Assembly: GCA_019117025.1 (NCBI GenBank)
Contig: DXAM01000059.1
Location: forward strand, 1 to 37,724
From: Candidatus Microbacterium stercoravium
GTDB taxonomy: Bacteria > Actinomycetota > Actinomycetes > Actinomycetales > Microbacteriaceae
Direction of reading: 5' to 3'
DNA: 37,724 bases
Shown: positions 33,092-37,724 of the stretch, piece after piece
Layout: each line of letters opens with the position of its first letter
Position numbering within the stretch: the stretch's first letter is position 1
Made by a program: the position numbers and the translations under genes
The notes under the pieces: model-generated
What the model was told of the DNA's origin: nothing
The model's input: only the letters and a program-made list of their open reading frames with translations
Databases searched by the model: none

Positions 33092-34451
33092 CCGACTCGG
33101 AGGGCGCCGACAGCACGGCGTCGCCGACGCCCGAGGCGGCCGTGTGGTAGACGACCGACTCGACCGATGCCGCGCGGGCGAGCTGGTCGTAGTACTCGCG
33201 AACGCCGTCGGCGCGCGGGTCTCCGGATGACTCGAACAGGCGCGCCGTCTCTTCGTACGCGCTCACGCGGTGCGCCCCGACCCGCCACTCGCGCAGGCCC
33301 GTGTCGGCCTCGTCGAACGTGCGCCGGATCAGCAGGCTGTCGTCGTCGCCGAGGCTCGCGGGAGATCCGCCGTCGCTGAGGGCCGCTACCGGGTCGTCGT
33401 CGTGGGCGATCGAGATCGACGTGACCTGCTCGCCGACGGGCATGCGCACGGGCGCACCGATCGTCGTCACCTGCTGCACCTCGAAGTCGCTGTCGGTCGC
33501 GATCCGCTGGGCGACCATGGATCCCTGCGAGAAGCCGTTGACGTCGACGACGGAGCCGGCCTCGGCGCCCGAGCGTTCGAGCGCCTCGAGCACGAAGTCA
33601 TACCCCGGCGACTCGGCCGCCCCGACGTACAGGCCGACGTTGTTGCCCCAGCTGAACGGGTCGGTATCGTTCCAGGGCGCGCCGCGCGATCCGCTGATGT
33701 AGGCGACGAAGCGCTCCTCTCCCGAGGGGAAGGCATATTTGTCGACCCGTACGCGAGCCGTATCGCCGAACGCCCCCGTTTCGCCGTTCGGGATGCGGGA
33801 GAGGGAGCTCGCCAGGCCCGCGGGCGCCGACGTTCGGCCGACGGGCTGCTCGTGCATCGCGACGTAGCCGTCGGATGTCCCCGGAACGCGGTTCGCCCTC
33901 GCTCGCGCCCGCCGGGGCGCCCCGAGGGATCCGGTCTGCCGACCGCCCTCGGTGCGGAATCTCCGAAGCGTGCCGACGAGGAGTGCCATGACGGCCGCGC
34001 CGAGGAAACCCGCCCCGGCCCACGTCTCGACGAGGGCGTCGCCGGTCGTCGCCTCCCACACCGCCCACAGGTGATCGGCCGCTTCTCCGGCCGCCGGATT
34101 CCGCGCGAGGATCGCGTCGTGGCGCGCGCGCACGGCGAGGCTGCCCGCATCGTCCATCTGCATGAGCGCGCGCAGTTCGATGAGCTCGTACGCGTCGGCC
34201 GCCGCGTCGAGGCCTTCTGCGAGACGCGTCGCGTCGTCGCGCCACATCGCGCAGCGCTGCAGCGGGGTCAGCACATCGGCCCAGACGATCGTCCATTCCG
34301 CGGGGACCTGCGCCTGAAGGGCGTTCGCACGATTCGCGTGGTCGATCGCCGATTCGGCGACCTGCGCCGCGCTGCGCACACGACCGGCGAGCGCGCGCAG
34401 CTCGTCGGGGTCGACCGCGACGACGGATCCCTGCGACACGTCGAGCGTCAT
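33051..34451 (-). CDS. Membrane-anchored alpha/beta hydrolase with WXG-like helical N-domain
   Basis: 466 residues. About 1-140 is all-helical (VDPDELRALAGRVRSAAQVAESAI, with Trp53 and Trp57 in AEWTIVWADV), similar in size and style to ESX/WXG100 or LXG domains. One membrane helix follows (about 146-162). The outer part is an alpha/beta hydrolase with nucleophile elbow NGFSQGS (Ser308), an acidic residue in HDDDP (351-353) and His394 in VGAHR. This looks like the DUF1023/esterase type. The ATG at 34451 overlaps the stop of the upstream small helical gene (ATGA). The pair may form an ESX-style heterodimer delivering or restraining the hydrolase. The substrate is unknown. Confidence 0.8.
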   Translation of the reverse strand: MTLDVSQGSVVAVDPDELRALAGRVRSAAQVAESAIDHANRANALQAQVPAEWTIVWADVLTPLQRCAMWRDDATRLAEGLDAAADAYELIELRALMQMDDAGSLAVRARHDAILARNPAAGEAADHLWAVWEATTGDALVETWAGAGFLGAAVMALLVGTLRRFRTEGGRQTGSLGAPRRARARANRVPGTSDGYVAMHEQPVGRTSAPAGLASSLSRIPNGETGAFGDTARVRVDKYAFPSGEERFVAYISGSRGAPWNDTDPFSWGNNVGLYVGAAESPGYDFVLEALERSGAEAGSVVDVNGFSQGSMVAQRIATDSDFEVQQVTTIGAPVRMPVGEQVTSISIAHDDDPVAALSDGGSPASLGDDDSLLIRRTFDEADTGLREWRVGAHRVSAYEETARLFESSGDPRADGVREYYDQLARAASVESVVYHTAASGVGDAVLSAPSESVSDAAAASSAGAG

Positions 34452-34705
34452 GACACTGCCGCCCGGTTTCCCTGTTCGAGCAGCGCGTTCGCGCGGGCCG
34501 CGCATGCCCCGACGGCGTGATGGCCGAGGTCGAGCAGCTCGTCGAGCCGAGCGGTGAACTGCGGTGCGGCCGTCGGCGAACGCCATGCCATATCGGCCTG
34601 CATTCCGGAGGCGAGGCCCTTCGCCATCATCATCGCGTCGGCGGCGCTGCGCAGTTCGTCGTGCGCGCGCCAGAGCAGCTGAGCGGCCTCGAGGTTCATC
34701 GTCAT
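34448..34705 (-). CDS. WXG100-sized helical protein
   Basis: 85 residues, fully helical and without signal peptide: LEAAQLLWRAHDELRSAADAMMMAKGLASGMQADMAWRSPTAAPQFTARLDELL. The helix-turn-helix hairpin with MAWRSPTAAPQF at the turn is a WxS variant of the WXG motif, which supports an EsxA-like small protein. It is translationally coupled to the hydrolase gene downstream (ATGA). Two in-frame ATGs (34705, 34699) compete. The first gives MTMNLEAA. Confidence 0.65.
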   Translation of the reverse strand: MTMNLEAAQLLWRAHDELRSAADAMMMAKGLASGMQADMAWRSPTAAPQFTARLDELLDLGHHAVGACAARANALLEQGNRAAVS

Positions 34706-34796
34706 GCCCCGCAGTCTCGCGCGCCGGACGCTGCGCCCGCGCGCTCGAGGCGCCGGATCCTCAGATAACTTCGGCGATCCGTGGATTGTGAGCGCG

Positions 34797-34824
34797 CTGA
34801 CTGCGTCCCGCGGCCGATTAGGCT
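34797..34824 (+). promoter_or_regulatory. purB promoter
   Basis: CTGACT (34797-34802) and TAGGCT (34819-34824) separated by 16 bases, giving a leader of about 30 bases that includes GGAGG. This is a conventional, leadered start. No PurR-type or purine riboswitch signature is seen. Confidence 0.5.
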
Positions 34825-34860
34825 TGACGCATCATTGCCCGCGTCGATCCGGAGGTGTCC

Positions 34861-36252
34861 GTGAACGCCCTTCCTCCTCAGCCCCTGAGCCCTCTCGACG
34901 GGCGCTATCGCCCGGCCATCGCTCCGCTGACCGAACACCTGTCGGAAGCGGGCCTGAATCGCGCCCGTGTCGAAGTCGAAGTGGAATGGCTCCTGCACCT
35001 CACCGACCACAAGCTGTTCGGCACGTCGCCGCTGCCGCGCGAGACGAAGGACAAGCTGCGCCTCGCGTACCTCGACTTCGGACAGGACGCGATCGACGAA
35101 CTCGCTGACACGGAGCGCACCACGCGCCACGACGTCAAAGCCGTCGAGTACTTCGTCCGCGCGCGGCTGTCGCGCCTCGAGCTCGACCACCTCGCCGAGC
35201 TCACGCACTTCGCGCTCACGAGCGAGGACGTCAACTCGACGTCGTATGCGCTCACCGTGAAGCGCGCCGTGAACGACGTGTGGCTGCCCGCGTTCCGCGG
35301 CGTCATCGACAAGCTGCGCCGCATGGCGCTCGATCTGGCCGATGCGCCGATGCTGTCGCGCACCCACGGTCAGCCGGCGACGCCCACGACCATGGGCAAG
35401 GAGATCGGGGTCTTCGTATGGCGCCTCGAGCGCGTGCTGCAGCGCATCGAGCAGACCGAGTACCTCGCGAAGTTCTCGGGCGCGACCGGCACCTGGTCGG
35501 CGCACCTCGCCGCCGAGCCGCAGGTCGCGTGGCCGAACATCACGCGCGAGTTCGTCGAGGGCCCGCTCGGGCTCACGTTCAACCCGCTGACGACGCAGAT
35601 CGAGTCGCACGACTGGCAGGCCGAGCTCTACGATCACGTGAAGCACGCCGGCGCGATCCTGCACAACCTGGCTCAGGACATCTGGACCTACATCTCGCTC
35701 GGCTTCTTCACGCAGATTCCCGTCGTCGGCGCGACGGGCTCGTCGACGATGCCGCACAAGATCAACCCGATCAAGTTCGAGAACGCGGAAGCGAACTTCG
35801 AGATCGCGGGCGGCCTGTTCGCGACGCTCGCGCAGACGCTCGTGACCTCGCGCATGCAGCGCGACCTGACCGACTCCACGACGCAGCGCAACATCGGCGT
35901 CGCCTTCGGCCACTCGCTGCTCGCCCTGACCAACATCTCGGGCGGGCTCGACCAGATCTCGCTCGCGCGCGAGGTGCTGCTCGACGACCTCGACCACAAC
36001 TGGGAAGTGCTCGCCGAGGCCATTCAGACCGTGATCCGCGCCGAGGTCGTGGCGGGCCGGTCATCGATCAGCGACCCGTACGCGCTGCTCAAGGAGCTGA
36101 CGCGCGGGCACCGGATCGGCGCTCCCGAGCTGGCGGAGTTCGTGAACGGCCTCGACATCAGCGATGAGGCCAAGAGCCGTCTGGTCGCGCTCACGCCCGC
36201 GGCCTACACCGGGCTCGCCGAGAGCATCGTGCGGTCGAAGCTGCAGAAGTAG
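34861..36252 (+). CDS. purB: Adenylosuccinate lyase
   Basis: 463 residues, colinear with the long (E. coli type) PurB. It cleaves SAICAR to AICAR and adenylosuccinate to AMP. Visible are LSPLDGRYRPAI, TSEDVNSTSYAL, LSRTHGQPATPTTMGKE and the fumarase/aspartase signature GSSTMPHKINPIKFENAEAN. GGAGG is six bases before the GTG at 34861. A GTG two codons earlier would touch the ribosome binding site, so I reject it. It stands alone, away from other pur genes. Confidence 0.97.
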   Translation: MNALPPQPLSPLDGRYRPAIAPLTEHLSEAGLNRARVEVEVEWLLHLTDHKLFGTSPLPRETKDKLRLAYLDFGQDAIDELADTERTTRHDVKAVEYFVRARLSRLELDHLAELTHFALTSEDVNSTSYALTVKRAVNDVWLPAFRGVIDKLRRMALDLADAPMLSRTHGQPATPTTMGKEIGVFVWRLERVLQRIEQTEYLAKFSGATGTWSAHLAAEPQVAWPNITREFVEGPLGLTFNPLTTQIESHDWQAELYDHVKHAGAILHNLAQDIWTYISLGFFTQIPVVGATGSSTMPHKINPIKFENAEANFEIAGGLFATLAQTLVTSRMQRDLTDSTTQRNIGVAFGHSLLALTNISGGLDQISLAREVLLDDLDHNWEVLAEAIQTVIRAEVVAGRSSISDPYALLKELTRGHRIGAPELAEFVNGLDISDEAKSRLVALTPAAYTGLAESIVRSKLQK

Positions 36253-36266
36253 TCGCGCGAGCGCGA

Positions 36267-36303
36267 AAGGGCGGGTGGTGCGCTGAGCGCACCGCCCGCC
36301 CTT
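36267..36303. terminator. Bidirectional terminator between purB and the WXG100-like gene
   Basis: A 17-bp stem, AAGGGCGGGTGGTGCGC with GCGCACCGCCCGCCCTT (one G-U pair), with a three-base loop, 14 bases after the purB stop and 10 bases from the convergent stop. AA and TT flanks give a short T end in each direction. Confidence 0.8.
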
Positions 36304-36313
36304 CGTGCGTGGT

Positions 36314-36598
36314 TCAGGAGTGGTCGTCGTCGAAGCCGCGGAGGTCGTCCGCGGTCTTCGTCAACCACTGCGCCATCGCACCGACCGACTGCGCGGCCTC
36401 TTTGAGGCTGTCGGTGAGTTCCTGGTAGTTCGTGCGGTAGTTGTCCGAGGCCTTCTCGGTCTTGAACCCGTCTTCGACGAGGTCATCGACAACGCCCTGG
36501 AGGTCTTCGAGGAGAGTCTCGATATCGACCTGCCCGTCTTCGAGCTTGCCCGCGGCCGTCTCCATCGCGTCGTATGAAACTCCGAAGTCAGTTGCCAT
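36314..36598 (-). CDS. WXG100-like (Esx) protein without the WxG tryptophan
   Basis: 94 residues, two acidic amphipathic helices split at VEDGFKTEKASDNY. This has the length, charge and hairpin of WXG100 proteins secreted by type VII (ESX) systems. The W-x-G turn reads E-D-G, so the tryptophan is missing although the glycine is kept. The usual Y-x-x-x-D/E export signal is not obvious; AQWLTKTADDL may stand in. The ATG at 36598 is favoured by homology; the frame continues upstream. It diverges from the CpnT-N-like gene over 177 bases and probably partners it. Confidence 0.75.
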   Translation of the reverse strand: MATDFGVSYDAMETAAGKLEDGQVDIETLLEDLQGVVDDLVEDGFKTEKASDNYRTNYQELTDSLKEAAQSVGAMAQWLTKTADDLRGFDDDHS

Positions 36599-36775
36599 GT
36601 TCTTACAAACCCCCAGTAGGTCTCGTGCGTGTAAGGGCCCGAACAGGCCGCCTCCCCCACCGTAAAGAAGCCGTCCCCGATCCGCGACGGGCAGGACTCC
36701 CCATCGCGGCTGCCTCGGCCGTTCCTTAGGGTTACGGAGGGACAGTCTTGACCACAGGAAGGAGGGAAACGCCCG
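36599..36775. promoter_or_regulatory. Divergent promoter region of the T7SS-like locus
   Basis: 177 bp with no gene, lying between the divergent WXG100-like and CpnT-N-like genes. On the plus strand TAGGGT followed by TTACGG and then AGGAAGGAGGG nine bases before the ATG at 36776 mark a leadered start. The minus side has a GGGGG run before its ATG. No operator is evident. Confidence 0.4.
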
Positions 36776-37492
36776 ATGGCGATCACCGTGCCGCACGAGC
36801 TGGACTACGCGTTGGACCTGCTCGGGTTCCAATGGCCGAACATCGACGAAGATGCCGTCCGTGATGCCGCGACGCTGCTGCGCTCCCTCCGCGAAGACCT
36901 CCAGGGCACGCTCGACACCCTCGATGACCGCATCGACAACGACCTGTCCGAGGCATTCACGTCGAAGACCGCGACGGCGTATATCGAGGCGTGGACCGAG
37001 AACCGCACCCAGAACATGGACCAGATGCTCGATCTGCTCCCCGGAGTCGCGGACGGGTTGGACGTGTTCGCCGACGCCGTGGTGGCGCTGAAGACGAAAG
37101 TCATCGCGGAACTGGTCATCACCGCCGCGCAGCTGGCGGCGACCGCGGCCAGCGCGGTCCTCACCCTCGGGGCCAGTGCGGCCGCGAGCGCGGCGATCCT
37201 CGTGGCCCGGAAGAAGGCGCTCGATATCCTCACCCAGCTCGCCGTCGATGAACTCATCGGCCAGATCGCGGTGATGGTGATCGAACCGTTGACGAGTTCC
37301 CTCGACGGGCTCGTCGCGGCGGTGCTGGATCACCCGATCACCGGGTCGGGCAGTCAGCCCGACAGGTATGACGCGGATTACGAGCTGATGGAGCAGATCG
37401 CGGACGCGATCGATGACTGCGGGGCGGATCAGGAAGAGCTGCTGTCGACGTTCGCGTCGCAGATCGCGAGCCTGCCGATCTTCGCCGACTGA
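36776..37492 (+). CDS. CpnT-N-terminal-like (WXG100-type) membrane-associated protein
   Basis: 238 residues. About 1-100 is helical, with LDLLGFQWPNIDEDAVRDAATLLRSL, the signature of the WXG100-like domain at the front of CpnT and other actinobacterial polymorphic toxins. About 105-150 is a long Ala-rich hydrophobic stretch that could span the membrane. The rest is acidic and helical. Here the domain is a separate protein and not fused to a toxin. The next gene starts 14 bases on and may hold the missing C-terminal part. A strong GGAGGG precedes the ATG. Confidence 0.65.
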   Translation: MAITVPHELDYALDLLGFQWPNIDEDAVRDAATLLRSLREDLQGTLDTLDDRIDNDLSEAFTSKTATAYIEAWTENRTQNMDQMLDLLPGVADGLDVFADAVVALKTKVIAELVITAAQLAATAASAVLTLGASAAASAAILVARKKALDILTQLAVDELIGQIAVMVIEPLTSSLDGLVAAVLDHPITGSGSQPDRYDADYELMEQIADAIDDCGADQEELLSTFASQIASLPIFAD

Positions 37493-37506
37493 GGGAGACA
37501 CAATTC

Positions 37507-37724
37507 ATGTCGGGTGCTCTGAGGCGCAACGCGCACGAGATCCTCGAAGCCCTTGACGAGTCCGTCATCAAACTCAAGCGGGCTCTCAAGGATCGTTCCG
37601 AGACCCAATCGGAACACATCCGTCGCACCACGCGCGATAACCGCGAGTTCGACGGTTCCCACACCGATAGCAATCCCGGTGGCGGCGGGACCGCGCACCA
37701 CGGCCCCACGGGCGGCGGACGCGG
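37507..37724 (+). CDS. N-terminus of a gene cut by the right edge; possible toxin/effector
   Basis: Only 72 codons are inside the window. They encode a helical MSGALRRNAHEILEALDESV, a basic helix (KLKRALKDRSE), then a Gly/His/Thr-rich linker (NPGGGGTAHHGPTGGG). This helix-then-linker design is common at the front of toxins with a variable C-terminus. GAGGGAG lies upstream of the ATG, 14 bases after the CpnT-N-like stop. The identity depends on sequence beyond the edge. Confidence 0.55.
   Translation, partial: MSGALRRNAHEILEALDESVIKLKRALKDRSETQSEHIRRTTRDNREFDGSHTDSNPGGGGTAHHGPTGGGR

Overview
The window is about 70% G+C and dense with genes on both strands. Its gene content is that of an actinomycete, most likely a member of the Microbacteriaceae. 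Evidence for this includes a CopD-CtaG fusion, actinobacterial-type Zur, zinc-free L28/L33/S14 ribosomal proteins, many apparently leaderless genes, and ESX/CpnT-like genes at the right end. No tRNA, rRNA, insertion sequence or integrase was seen. The family assignment is inference from gene content, not from a marker gene.

Layout. 1-3070 (minus): a clipped gene start, then a GH36 alpha-galactosidase in an operon with its XRE/MmyB-type regulator. 3154-5007: ilvD. 5008-5437: a convergent intergenic region filled by six palindromic repeat units about 71 bp apart. 5438-12733 (minus): a beta-lactamase-fold lipoprotein whose catalytic motifs are all substituted, a Pif1-like helicase, an M15 peptidase with three DUF5648-type repeats, an uncharacterised membrane-anchored protein and a CopD-CtaG fusion. 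12831-13118: HU. 13364-14078: rpmB-rpmG-rpsN.

14264-20582 (minus) is a zinc-homeostasis block: znuA, then znuC-znuB-zur-COG0701 permease-TIGR03943 protein-SbsA-like/propeller protein. A Zur-box-like palindrome overlaps the -35 of znuA, so zinc-loaded Zur probably represses uptake. The zinc-independent ribosomal proteins lie directly beyond the block but have their own promoter without a visible Zur box.

20713-27903 (plus): an MMPL transporter, L-lactate dehydrogenase, a SWIM-like/SNF2 ATPase and YceI. 27966-31389 (minus): bkdC-bkdB-bkdA for branched 2-oxoacid oxidation. Next come a 43-codon ORF, an aromatic aminotransferase (Pat), a small four-helix membrane protein, and a two-gene unit made of a WXG100-sized helical protein and a membrane-anchored alpha/beta hydrolase. 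purB follows. The last 1.4 kb holds a WXG100-like protein diverging from a CpnT-N-terminal-like protein and a gene cut by the window edge, which looks like the front of a type VII secretion (T7SS)/polymorphic-toxin locus.

The points most worth a second look are the palindromic array, the pseudo-hydrolase, the zinc block with its unexplained last gene, the two ESX-like modules, the repeated TAnnnT-N6-start (leaderless) arrangement, and a strong excess of the hexamer GGATCC.
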